A DNA stretch of 64,000 bases, taken from contig CM043702.1 in NCBI GenBank assembly GCA_023935145.1, forward strand, positions 108,100,088 through 108,164,087, in the 5' to 3' direction. Under the pieces are notes generated by a model, which was not told where the DNA came from, did not search any database, and saw nothing but the letters and a program-made list of their open reading frames with translations. Source of the stretch: Bretschneidera sinensis (taxonomy: Eukaryota; Streptophyta; Magnoliopsida; Brassicales; Akaniaceae). A program made the translations under genes and the position numbers. Position 1 is the stretch's first letter; the number at the start of each line of letters is the position of its first letter. Below are positions 47,816 to 58,141 of the stretch, one piece after another.

Positions 47816-48290
47816 TCGAAATTTCCTTACCTAATTCATGAAAGAGTTGAGAATATTCTTTCCACATTCTTGCTTCATGCTCCCAAATAATTTCTTCAAT
47901 ATCTTTGCTTCGCCATAATACTTAAATCAAAGGAATTACTTTATTATGCAAGACTTGTTTTTTTCTATCTAGAATTCTGACTGGTACTTGCATAAAGGTT
48001 AAATCTTCTTGAAGTTCGATAGTCTGATTTAGAATATTATGGAAGTGATCATGTAAATACTTTCTTAAAAGTAAGACATGAATCACATTCTGTAATTGTT
48101 TTAACTCTGCAAGCAAATCCAATATATATGCGACTGGTACAACTCTTTCAATCACCTCATATGGCCCCACAAATCTCTGGCTCAACTTTCTTTTCTTTTT
48201 AAAACTCAAAACACCCTTCCACGGAGAAATCTTCAAAAATACCCAATCACCAACTTGAAACTCGAGAGGTCATTTTCTATTATCAGCGTA
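47816..48290 (-). pseudogene. Gypsy C polyprotein C-terminus
   Basis: WKGVLSFKKKRKLSQRFVGP near 48170-48230 is the GPY/F-type end of integrase. Then come YILDLLAELKQLQNVIHVLL and PVRILDRKKQVLHNKVIPLI. A stop at about 47922 precedes VLWRSKDIEEIIWEHE, the usual final motif of this gypsy group. Confidence 0.82.
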
Positions 48291-49090
48291 TCCCTTCTGT
48301 CTGTTTTGTGCTGCTCTAAGGTTCTCTCCAACCAGTTTGGTCCTCTCAGTAGTCAAATCTATCATTTCTGGACCGAATATCTTTCTTTCTCCAACTTCTT
48401 CCCAACCTAATGGAGTTCTACACCTTCTACCATGTAAAGCCTCAAATGGTGTCAGTTTGATACTGATTATTGTATACAAACTCGATCAAAGGAAAATAAG
48501 CATCCCAACTCACTGAGAAACTCAATACACTTGCCCTCAACATATCTTCTAGTATTTTGATGATTCTCTCCGTCTGCCCATCAGTTTGTGGATGAAAAGT
48601 TGTACTAAACTGCAATTGTGTAACCATAGCTTCTTGAAAACCTCTCCAAAATCTAGAAGTAAATCTAGAATCTTTATCTGATACAATGCTCAAAGGTACT
48701 CCATGTAATCTTACAATCTCCGCTACATACAATTCAGCCAACTTTTCAGGAATCCAGGTAGTTTTAATAGGAAGGAAATGTGAAGACTTAAAAAGTCTAT
48801 CCACTATAACCCATATAGCATTATGACCCCTCTAGGTATGGGGAAAACCAGAGACAAAATCCATGCTCATGTTCTCCCATGGCCACTCAGGTACTGGAAG
48901 AGGTTGTAATAAACCTGCTGGATGTCTATTCTCAGACTTCACCTGTTGACAGGTCAACATCTAGAAATATGCTCCGCTACATCCTTCTTCATCTTTGACT
49001 ACCAATAATTCTGTCTCAACCCCCTGTACATCTTATTATTACCCGGGTGCATAGACTATACAGAATCATGAGCCTCCCTTAGTGTCTCCT
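48270..49090 (-). pseudogene. Gypsy C integrase
   Basis: Zinc-finger remnant [20 protein letters not shown] near 48900-48965. The catalytic core shows [10 protein letters not shown] (first Asp), IVSDKDSRFTSRFW (second Asp, near 48660-48700) and HPQTDGQTERIIKILEDMLR (Glu, near 48540-48600). All three DDE residues are therefore present. FEALHGRRCRTPLGWEEVGE lies at 48385-48450. A frame change lies at about 48445-48480, and stops lie in the zinc-finger part (about 48960-49095). Confidence 0.9.
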
Positions 49091-49093
49091 TTC

Positions 49094-49650
49094 TCATCTC
49101 ACATCATTGGGAACACAAACTCTTTGCCCCAATACCACCATACCATATTCTCTAATTCTAAACTTAGTCGGTTTCCTACTCAATACTTCCTGTCTGATCT
49201 TCTCTATCCCTTCATCTCTACCTTGCATCTGTAATAAACGATCAATAATAGAAGATTGTACCACCATATATGCCATCAATACTCCTCTATCATTGACACT
49301 CAACTGCATCCTCATTTTTCTTATTTTTATCATCAAGCTAGTATTATGACTCTCAATAGTAGTTAATCTCCCTGTAGTCTTTCTACTCAATGCCTCAGCT
49401 ACTACATTAGGCTTTCCTGAATGATAATGAATTGTACAGTCATAATCACTAATCAACTCCACCCACTTCCTCTGCCTTAAATTCAACTCGTCCTGGGTAG
49501 GTAAATGCGTCAAATTTTTATGATCAGTAAAGATTTCACAATTGACTCCATACAGATGACGTCTCTAAATCTTCAAAGCGAAAATTATGGCAGCCAATTC
49601 TAAATCATGGGTCAGGTAATTCCTCTCATGGTTCTTCAATTACCTAGATA
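49094..49650 (-). pseudogene. Gypsy C RNase H
   Basis: LTHDLELAAIIFALKI near 49570-49610 (with the conserved His/Glu region), then a stop. [20 protein letters not shown] follows, and VVAEALSRK where the family has VVADALSRK, so the last catalytic Asp is changed to Glu. About 85 further residues lead towards integrase. Confidence 0.87.
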
Positions 49651-49656
49651 CATAAG

Positions 49657-50777
49657 CTATAACTCTCCCGTGTTGCAATAACACACATTCCAACCCCTAA
49701 TGTGACACATCACTATATACCATCCTTCATCCCCAGTAGGAAGTACTAATACCAGGGCAGTAGTCAAATTTTCTTTTAATAGCTGGAAACTCCTCTCACA
49801 TTCTTCTGATGACCTAAACTTCACTTCCTTCCTGGTCAATCTAGTCAATGGTCCAGTAATCATAGAAACTTTTTGTATAAACCTCCTATAATAACTAGCT
49901 AACCCCAAAAAGCTTCTAATTTCAGTTACACTAATGAGTCTTTCCCAATTCAACACTGCTTCTACTTTCTGTGGGTCAACTACTATTCCCTCTCCCGACA
50001 CAACATGCCTCAAGAAAAATATTTCACTCAACCAAAACTCACACTTAGAGAATTGTGCATATAATTTCTCTCTCCTCAGAATTTCCAACACTATCTCTAA
50101 ATGTTGCATATGCTCCTCTTCATTCTTGGAATATACCAGAATATCATCAATAAGCACAATAAAAAATCTATCCAAAATGGTTTAAACACTTGATTAATTA
50201 TATCCATAAATGTTGCAAGAGCATTAGTCTACCCAAATGGCATGACTAGGAGCTTATGATGGCCATAACGTGTCCTGAAAGCAGTTTTAGGCACGTTCCC
50301 CTCCTTTATCTTCTATTGATGATAACCTGATCTTTGGTCTATCTTAGAAAACACCTTAGCTCCCTGTAACTGTTCGAACAAATCATCTATCCTAGGCAAA
50401 GGATATCTATTCTTGATGGTGATCTTATTCGACTCTCTATAATCAATACACAACCTCATTGTCCCATCATTCTTCTTGACAAACAACACAGGGGCTCCCC
50501 AAGTTGACATACTAGGTCGAATAAACTATTTATCTAGCAACTCCTGAAACTGAACTTTTAACTCTCTCAGTTCAGCCGATGCCATTCTATAAGGTGTTAT
50601 AAATATGGGTGTTGATCTCGAAATCACCTCAATAGAAAACTCAATCTCCTTATTGGGAGGCAAACCAGACAACTCTTCAAGGAATACATCAGAAAAATCT
50701 TTCACTGTCAAGATTTCTTCTAACTTCCTACTTTCCTTGCTAGAATCCACCATATATGCCAAATACCCATTCTTCAA
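49657..50777 (-). pseudogene. Gypsy C reverse transcriptase
   Basis: The N-terminal block DVFLEELSGLPPNKEIEFSI is at 50620-50700. RT fingers [20 protein letters not shown] lie near 50430-50490. [20 protein letters not shown] follows. The catalytic LIDDILVYS is near 50125-50155. The thumb/connection shows [20 protein letters not shown]. Stops at about 50525 and 50310, and frame changes around 50190-50300, break the enzyme. The order is collinear with gypsy A. Confidence 0.9.
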
Positions 50778-50834
50778 CCATTTACTAGCAGTTAAGGCAA
50801 AAATAAAACAATTAGCAAGTATCTTATGTTCTCT

Positions 50835-51270
50835 CTAAAAATTAAACTCCTCTTTTCCAAGTATCTTAAACACCACATTCTTCCTAAAACAATCTACCCA
50901 AGAATGATATGCAGATAACCAATTCATCCCTAGAATTAAATCAAAATTTGTCATATCTAAAGGCAATAAATCAACTTCAAATTCTCTATCAGCCATATTA
51001 ATCACATAACTTTGATAAATTATCCTGATAATAACTCTATCCCCAGTAGGAACCTCAACAAAAATAGCATGTATCAAAAGACTAACACTAGCATCAATAG
51101 ATTTCATGTAAACACTAGATGCAAAAGAATGGGTTGCACCAGGATCAATCAATAATCTAACAGGCCTATCAAGGATAGATACCATACCTATAACAACATC
51201 AGGAGTGGCTTGTGCATCCTGTTGGGTTAATGCATAGACTCTACTGTCTCTAGACTGTAATTGGCTACCA
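50835..51270 (-). pseudogene. Gypsy C aspartic protease
   Basis: VRLLIDPGATHSFASSVYMK at 51095-51155 carries the catalytic D-x-G-A-T-H-S-F motif intact. MTNFDLILGMNWLSAYHSWV near 50890-50950 is the conserved C-terminal motif. The frame is open over the whole domain to the TAG at about 50835. Upstream it connects to the gag tail, which is interrupted by the solo LTR. Confidence 0.9.
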
Positions 51271-51275
51271 CATCC
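51271..51275. repeat. TSD of solo LTR in gypsy C, left copy
   Basis: catcc; its partner is at 52614-52618. Confidence 0.9.
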
Positions 51276-52613
51276 TGATAGGTGCTTAAATATTCATATC
51301 TAAGCCCCCTTATTTACACTTGTTAGGTCCTTAGTTATGTTAATTTAGTTCATTTTATTTCATTTGTGTGTTTCCCATGTGTTTATAGGTCTTGGAGAAA
51401 AAGAAGCAGTTTTGGCACTTAAAGGAAGAAGCCTGAAATTCCTAGAGCAGCCTCTGGACAAAATGCGATCGATCGCACCATGCAATGCGATCGAGCGCAC
51501 ATTGCGATCATGCGCACACAAGAAGGATCGAGCGCACACTGCGATCGAGCGCAAGATGTGTGCGATCGAGCGCACATGTTCGGGCGTGAACAGTAAACTG
51601 CAGAACTCTATTTTGGAAATAAGAGAGTTTTGTAATTTAGGAAAGTTTAGAAACTCATAAGCTTTCTTGGACTTCTCAAGCCCTATAAATACACTTGTAA
51701 AGCACACACAATTCATCATTTCTTAGACCACTTCTTAGAGAACACTTCTCTTATCTTTTACTTGGAGTTGTAAAGCTTTAGGAGAGAATTGAAGCCTCTT
51801 CTCTCGGGTTTATTCTTCTCTTTATGTTTAATTTATATATGATGTTTATTTTAGATAGCATGTATAACTAACTTTCTTATAGGGCTCGATTGAAGCCCTA
51901 GTTATGCTTTCTCATATATTTATTCATTGATAAAATCTTTGCCAATAGCTTCTATTATGTTGCTTAACTTGATTAATGCCTATGCTTATTTAAATTCCTC
52001 ATATGTATGTGTATGGCCGATGTATGCATGTGGTATGGATTGGTTAGTTAGATCAATTAGGATGACTGAGTCCTGGGTCTAACATTAGTAACAAAAGATA
52101 TCTACACCGGATTCTTAGATTATTCAACATGGGAAACCAGGATTAGATACCATGCCCTAGGTCTCATGTGGTTGTCGATTTCCATAGTACTTATGCTTTC
52201 TTAAGGAACAACTCAAGCAGATACCATGCTGAATCCCTTAAGGAAGAAAAGAGCTAGAGTAGATATCATGCCTAACTCGTTGCTTAGGGAAATCAATAGC
52301 TTAAGGAGTAGATACCATGCCCTTAGGTTGGCGACCATTATGTATACATGATAAGGCTAGTGCACTAATACATTATACAATCGGGAAAGTATGATTAGTG
52401 GTGGATATCCAAGCCCTATGTATTTATTATTATCAAATCACATTCAACAGTTATTTATTTCATTTTACTCTAAAGAAACTAATTCTAAAACTGAACTTTA
52501 CCAATCCCTGTGGAGATGATCTTGACACTATACTACATTGTTGACCTTGTGCACTTGTAAGTAAAACTAGTACGATTATTTACTCATTAATTTAGGTAGA
52601 TTTTCGCACAACA
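51276..52613 (+). mobile_element. Solo LTR (Athila/Tat-type ends) nested in gypsy C
   Basis: 1338 bp from TGATAGGTGCTTAAATATTC to CGCACAACA, with a perfect 5-bp TSD catcc. Flanking gypsy C coding sequence is rejoined on removal. The start, and the end region (ccctgtggagatgatcttgacac, then cttgtaagtaaaac), resemble LTRs of Athila/Tat gypsy elements. It carries a tandem array of TGCGATCGAGCGCA palindromes at 51464-51575 and repeated gataccatgcc motifs (about 52145-52330). Confidence 0.88.
51464..51575. repeat. Array of ~14-bp CpG palindromes in the solo LTR
   Basis: It begins with the perfect palindrome TGCGATCGATCGCA (51464-51477), then TGCGATCGAGCGCA (51486-51499) and TGCGATCATGCGCA (51503-51516), and three further variants. 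GC- and CpG-rich in an AT-rich context. Confidence 0.9.
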
Positions 52614-52618
52614 CATCC
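52614..52618. repeat. TSD of solo LTR in gypsy C, right copy
   Basis: catcc, identical to 51271-51275. Confidence 0.9.
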
Positions 52619-53254
52619 TCTCTTAACTACTGATCCTTGACTTCTGTCCTGCACACTCCCTGATCCACCACCTCTCTCCACCGGTCTTCTCCTAACACTT
52701 TCAATGCCTACGTCAGTAAATTTCCCCACTGGACAATTTATAGCAACATGTCTTCCCTCACCACATATAAAGTATATTTGCATAGGAAAATTCTGAGACA
52801 GATGCCCCGTCTGATTACAGCTAAAGCAAACCTTTAGCTCTCGATCATACATCAGATTACTTACTCTTCTGATGTAAGCACCGGTATTACTCTGAGTTAC
52901 AGAAGCAATAGATCCTGCTTGCCTCTGATTCTGTACTATAGTTCCTTGTGATAAGGAATGCCTTCTCTGGGGTGGTCTCCTACCCTGTACACTCATACTA
53001 CCACCATCTCTAGGTCCCTCAAATCTAGACCTCTTCGGCCACTCCCTCCTACCTCTAAACTCCATCAAATCCTTCTTAATTTGTAATGTTTTATCCACCA
53101 TTATAGCATAATTTCCAATGCCCATAAAAGAGAGTTTAGTCCAAATGTCATAGTGTAATCTGTCTAAAAATCTCTTACATTTTCTCTCCTTTGTATTCAC
53201 TAATTTAGATAAAAATCTTGATAGGACTATAAATCTACTATCATATAGAGCCAC
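52619..53254 (-). pseudogene. Gypsy C gag, C-terminal half with zinc fingers
   Basis: DSRFIVLSRFLSKLVNTKER near the start, then a basic/Gln-rich linker. Two CCHC-like knuckles follow: CFSCNQTGHLSQNF (last Cys changed to Phe) near 52790-52830 and CGEGRHVAINC near 52740-52770. A stop at about 53264 separates it from the upstream half. Its 3' end is cut by the solo LTR. Confidence 0.88.
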
Positions 53255-53266
53255 TGATAAATTACC

Positions 53267-53932
53267 CTAAGTTAGATGAATAAAATCTCTCTCTTGTTGT
53301 GCCTGAAAGGTATCTAGAAAATACTTTGCAAAGAACTCATCCTTCAACTTACTCCAAGTTAAAGGTTGTTCTACATGTGTGCTTACCCTGGGCAAATTAT
53401 CCTCCCACCATTGAGAAGCCTCACTTTCCAGCATAAATGAAGTAAAAGCAACCTTCTGTCTATCTGTCACTAGTAAGATTTCAAAATATTTCTCAACATG
53501 TCTAATCCACTGCTCAGCTTCCACAGGATTTATAGATCCTCTAAAAGACTGGGGTTTAAACTTCAGAAATCTCACAAAACAATCACTTTTCATCTCATGT
53601 GCAAACACACCTTCTTCCTCATGAACCTCTTGTCTCACCACATCAGGGTCTATTCTACCCCTCTCCTCTAATCTCCTCTGTAAATTATCAGCTCTTTCTT
53701 CAGTTGCATTCATCCTCTCTATAGCACAGTCAAGAGCTTCTCTCAATTCATCCCTCCTAATATCATATTCTCTCCCAACTCTACTAGTACCAACTGCACT
53801 AGCAACCTGTTCCCTTGCAGGAACCATAGACTCAACCTCCCCCTCTGCTTTAACTCATCTAAATATTGGAGGTCTACCACGTCCCATCTGATTCAAAACT
53901 CTACCTCTAGCTCTAGCACGTCCACATGTCAT
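53267..53932 (-). pseudogene. Gypsy C gag, N-terminal half
   Basis: The start is the ATG at 53932 (MTCGRARARG). A TGA stop lies near 53855, then a long open block. A predicted coiled-coil-like acidic segment (REALDCAIERMNATEERADN) is followed by the capsid domain: FLKFKPQSFRGSINPVEAEQ, WIRHVEKYFEIL, FTSFMLESEASQWWEDNLPR and WSKLKDEFFAKYF. It ends at a TAG at about 53267. Confidence 0.9.
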
Positions 53933-54017
53933 CCTCAGACTCTGCATTAAAATATAGTTTATTTAGATCTTTCGCTTCTTTAAATTCTTTTGCAGTATAC
54001 AGAATCATAAAACCTAA

Positions 54018-54033
54018 TGCTTTGATACCAAAA
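54018..54033 (-). other. Primer-binding site of gypsy C
   Basis: The minus strand reads ttttggtatcaaagcat next to the LTR. It is initiator tRNA-Met type with one change (caaag for cagag). Confidence 0.85.
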
Positions 54034-54034
54034 T

Positions 54035-55505
54035 TGTAACGACCCATCCCGGGTTTGCATTTCATTAATAAAATCAATATTTAAACACAGATGCAATGCA
54101 TGAATTATTAATTGGGAATGTCTTCCCACATGTCGACATGTTTTTATCTTAGACCGGCTACTTTCCCGGTTCTTTTATCACCAATATATACGGGTTGTCA
54201 CGATTTTCATTTCTCACCAGCATATATTGGCTATCATGGTTTTCATTTCTCACTAGCATATACCCGCTATCACGGTTTTCATTTCTCACTAGCATATACC
54301 GGTTGTCACGGTTTTTCATTTATCACTAGCATATACTAGCTGTCATGGTTTTTCATTTCATGTATATGCATATGAATAATGATATGAAATATGCATATGC
54401 ACAATAATATAAAAAGATACATATATTCAAACATTCAAATTAGTTATCCTGCTTCTTCTCAAATTATTGTTTAATCAATTAAACTAATTTCTTTTCATCA
54501 TATATCATATCAAATCATCATCCATAGTTCGTGAAGAATTTCACTTATCACATTTATTATTAAATTGACTCATTATTCTAATAATATTACTTCTCACATA
54601 ATAATTTTCTACATGTCTAATATTCATATCATACATATCAATCATTTTTTCATCTACTACCAAAGCATAAGCTAATAATTCATTTTAATATTATCACTAA
54701 ATATTTCATTTTTTTATCTAGATTACTTAAAGTAAATCTAACTCACCACATAGCATTTAGAGCAACCCGTGGATCACCTCCTTGTCTTTCCTACTCCTTT
54801 CAGTAATTTCATCCGATTGCTAATCGTCAACACCTGACATAATATTTATATTAAAATTTCTAATTTATTCTTCAATTCTTCCATAATTCATACCCTTTGA
54901 AAATTCCCACTTTGAATTTCGAGAAATTTCATATATGCTAAATTTCAAAAATAAAATTCACATTATTACATTTTGTTAAGAGCTTTCAGTGACTCTATGT
55001 AAAATTCTCTTGTAAACCCTTTCAAAATTTTACTCTTTCAACTTTTTTTTCAGTCATCAAATGTTTAAAGAAATAGAGTAGTTCGTATTTGAGATTGAAG
55101 AAAACCAAACATGATTTGGTAAAACTAATAAAACAATTCAATAAAAAAATGTATACGATTTGTTAACGGTGGCACCGTTACACCGTTTCTCCAAACGGTG
55201 CTCAGTGTCCACAATTTCCTAAATTAAGGATTAGTGTCCCTTGAGCAACACCTGGTGTCCAGGTGACCCCAAGTGTTACACGCCATTTTTTTTCTTCTAT
55301 GTCTTATTTTTCATTCTCCACGCTAGACCTTGCATTTTTTTTTCTTTTTCTTTTTCCTTACATGCTGTCCATGTGTTGTCTTTTTTTTCTTCAAAAGAAT
55401 TGTTTTATAAAAATTTGATCTTTCGCATATATATATATTATTTTAACTCCATGTCATATTATTAAATTACTTCTTTACCATTTCTATACGAATACGGGTA
55501 TTACA
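54035..55505 (-). repeat. 5' LTR of gypsy C (internal ~0.64-kb deletion)
   Basis: 1471 bp, same termini as the 3' LTR. Sequence equal to 46561-47203 of the 3' LTR is missing right after the cccggg near 54053. The minisatellite (about 54150-54365) is present. Confidence 0.9.
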
Positions 55506-57982
55506 AAACCTCTCTTCTATCACCACGTATCACATGGTACTGTATCGGCTATAAATATCCCTCATTTACTCCAAAATAATACATTTTTATCATTTTTTGC
55601 TCAGACTAGGGGCTACTATTATTCTATTTTTCCATATAAGAGCATTGCTACTGTCAGGGTATTTGCCATTAAGTTATTGTACTTTAGAGTTGCTCCATTT
55701 CCTCTTCGCCTAGCATCTTCAAAGTGTTCCTTGATCATTTCAGCCACGTCAGCACTTTCCAATACTATTTAAAACATTAATCTAACCCTAATCAGATAGA
55801 AACAATAGTGAAAGGGAGAATTTGTTCATTTCTCTAACATTCATTAGTCACTCAAATTGATCAAAACCCTAAACGCAATCCACCAAAATGTCTTTCGTTG
55901 AAGCATTTCCATCATTTTGAAGCATCTCGAAGCAAGCATTTAGAACCATCTAGAAGCATTGTCAAGCAGTTCGACACCCTTCAATGGAGATTGTGTCGAA
56001 AGACTTCCATCATTCCATGGAACGCCTTATTACAATAAGTTTTGTGGGTTATCTTGTGGATTTTTTTTTGTTTGAAACCATGCATGAATTCTGTAATGAG
56101 GATGGGATTTACTAAGTAAAGTTTGACTAATCAAATAGAATGGGTTTACTAAGGAAGAAGAGGAAGAGGAAGAAGACGAACATAGAGAGAAGAGGAAGAA
56201 GACGTAGAACATGAACACTAGAGAGTGAAGAGATGAAGATTTGAGGGTTTTGATCCAAAATGTTGTTTTAAAGGGTTGTGATATTGTCAGAACACTAATT
56301 GTTAAGGCTAGAGAAAAATTTTTAATTGACAAAATTACCCTTTTTTAATAATATATTATTCTAGAAATCCCCTATTTCTTCCTCTCTTACTCCTTTATCT
56401 CTCTCTCTCTGTTGGAAAAAAAAAGAATAAAACCTTATAATTCGCACAATGCTGGTGATTGGTTTAAGTTGCTGGAGTGGTCTCCAATACAAGTACTTGA
56501 TGATGAAGTGGTCTCCCTTCTTCAAAAATAGCTCATGAACAAAAACACTTGTGCACAAGGGGCACTTGGTAAACTAAGAAATGAAGAATATTGACAAATT
56601 GACTTTTGCATGTATCTTAAGTTTGTGTGCTCAAATCTACCAATAATAATGACATTTGCTTGTTCAATTGATGGGCATTAGATGTAGTATGCTGATTGTA
56701 AAGTAATTGGGGGTCATGTTTTAGTCGCCTAAAAAACATATTGAAACCCTCACAATGAAGACACCACTCTATATATGCATTTAATCGCACCCATCCCTTT
56801 AGCCAGCGAGTAATCCTTTATCATGAACTCGTGGGACCCATTCATCATCTTCATGATCAACATGGGAATTGAGTCCGGTTTGCCTATAATCTCATTGAAA
56901 TTCACTGTTCTTAAATGTATTGATCACTTGATTTTGTTTCTACACCCTATTCTTCTTTTTCTAATCATGACAGTGAGTTTGGTATGCAAATTATAAAGTC
57001 AAGTTTCTTTTTTCTTGTTAGTTAAACAAGATAAAAAGAGAAGAGAATAGAGGGGATTTCCATAATAGTATATAATAGTAATTTTGTCAATTAAAATAAT
57101 TTGTTTTGGTCTTAACAATTATTGCTTTGATAATATTATCACCTAGTTTTGAATGGTTTAATGTTTTGTATCATGCGAGATGAGGTTTTTATCATTTTCT
57201 CACTTTTCGCCTGACATGGCATGTCAACTTCAATGATTCAAGCAAACAAATTGAAATCAGGATAAAAAATTAGAAATTTTACTCAATTGCAACGTCTGAA
57301 AGTTTAGGATAAAATTAAAATAAGGGTACAGTTTAATGACTAAAAAAAAGTTTTACATAATTTTTTGTACACTACATATAATTTGAACTTTTCTTTTAGC
57401 AAATCGTGTTATTTCTTATAACATTTATTCAAAGTTTATTTAGTTTTATAGAAAACCCTATAATTTATTAATAAATCAAATATAAAAAGTTATAAAATTG
57501 TAAATAATTTTATATTAAAATTCATTTTATATCAAACAAGTTGCAAGGAATTTGATCGCCGAAGAATTAAAGATTCCCTGCAAAACAACATTAGTCAATG
57601 TTGCTCCTTTGGTCAAATTTGTCAAGAGACTTTCAATTACATATGAGTTTCTCAACAGTAGTTCAGGTGTTTGAAATTTGATTAAAATTTTCTTAAATCA
57701 ATTCAAATTAAAAATCGAGATATGTTAATATCAATTCCAATCCAAGGTGACAATAGCAAAGAGTTAAGAATTTGAGGGTAACTCAGCACCTCAAAATTGT
57801 TGAGGAATTTATTTGTCGCAAGTCTTTGGGACCGATTTGAGCGAAAGGGCAAACCAGGGAGACAAAATGGTGTTATTTAACCGGATTCCCCCTACCCAAC
57901 TATCCATGATTCCATTACGTATTTTCCTCTCGTAGCGAAGCAAAGCGGAAGAACGCCCAATATATAAACATATATGTATACG
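55506..57982. other. Gene-free interval upstream of the RlmI-like gene
   Basis: AT-rich. A TATA-like ggctataaatatccc lies near 55547, and there are pyrimidine-rich stretches (about 56375-56412). No reading frame with recognisable homology was found on either strand; the longest (minus, 56030-56332) is low-complexity. It may contain old LTR or UTR fragments. The last ~150 bases are the likely promoter and 5' UTR of the gene starting at 57983. Confidence 0.5.
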
Positions 57983-58082
57983 ATGACGATGATGATACAG
58001 CAACTACCAGCGCGCCTCATAAAGTCTCTCTCTACTTCTTCTTCCACCGCCCTCCAAGAGATTGCTTCTTCTCAGCCCAAAG
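57983..58082 (+). CDS. RlmI-like gene, exon 1
   Basis: The ATG at 57983 is the first in a cluster of three Met codons. It encodes the presumed targeting region and ends AAA G|gt. No in-frame ATG with better context was seen upstream. Confidence 0.78.
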
Positions 58083-58097
58083 GTCTCTCTCGTATAA

Positions 58098-58141
<44 letters not shown>

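Larger units (their letters stand above)
46542..55505 (-). mobile_element. Ty3/gypsy element C, complete layout, inactive
   Basis: 9.0 kb, minus strand. 5' LTR 54035-55505, PBS 54018-54033, gag, protease, RT, RNase H, integrase, PPT, 3' LTR 46542-47786. The flanks gaacc / aaacc differ by one base. It is the best preserved gypsy in the window, with long coding blocks, but stops and a solo-LTR insertion (51276-52613) between the gag zinc fingers and protease make it dead. LTR ends are the same family as the solo LTR at 11523 and gypsy B. Confidence 0.93.

Noticed and set aside
56030..56332. 100-codon minus-strand frame with a poly-Ser run
   Set aside because: Low-complexity, no motif, no supporting splice or start context.
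57809..58003. Minus-strand frame overlapping the RlmI-like start
   Set aside because: Antisense shadow across the promoter and exon 1 of a well-supported spliced gene.
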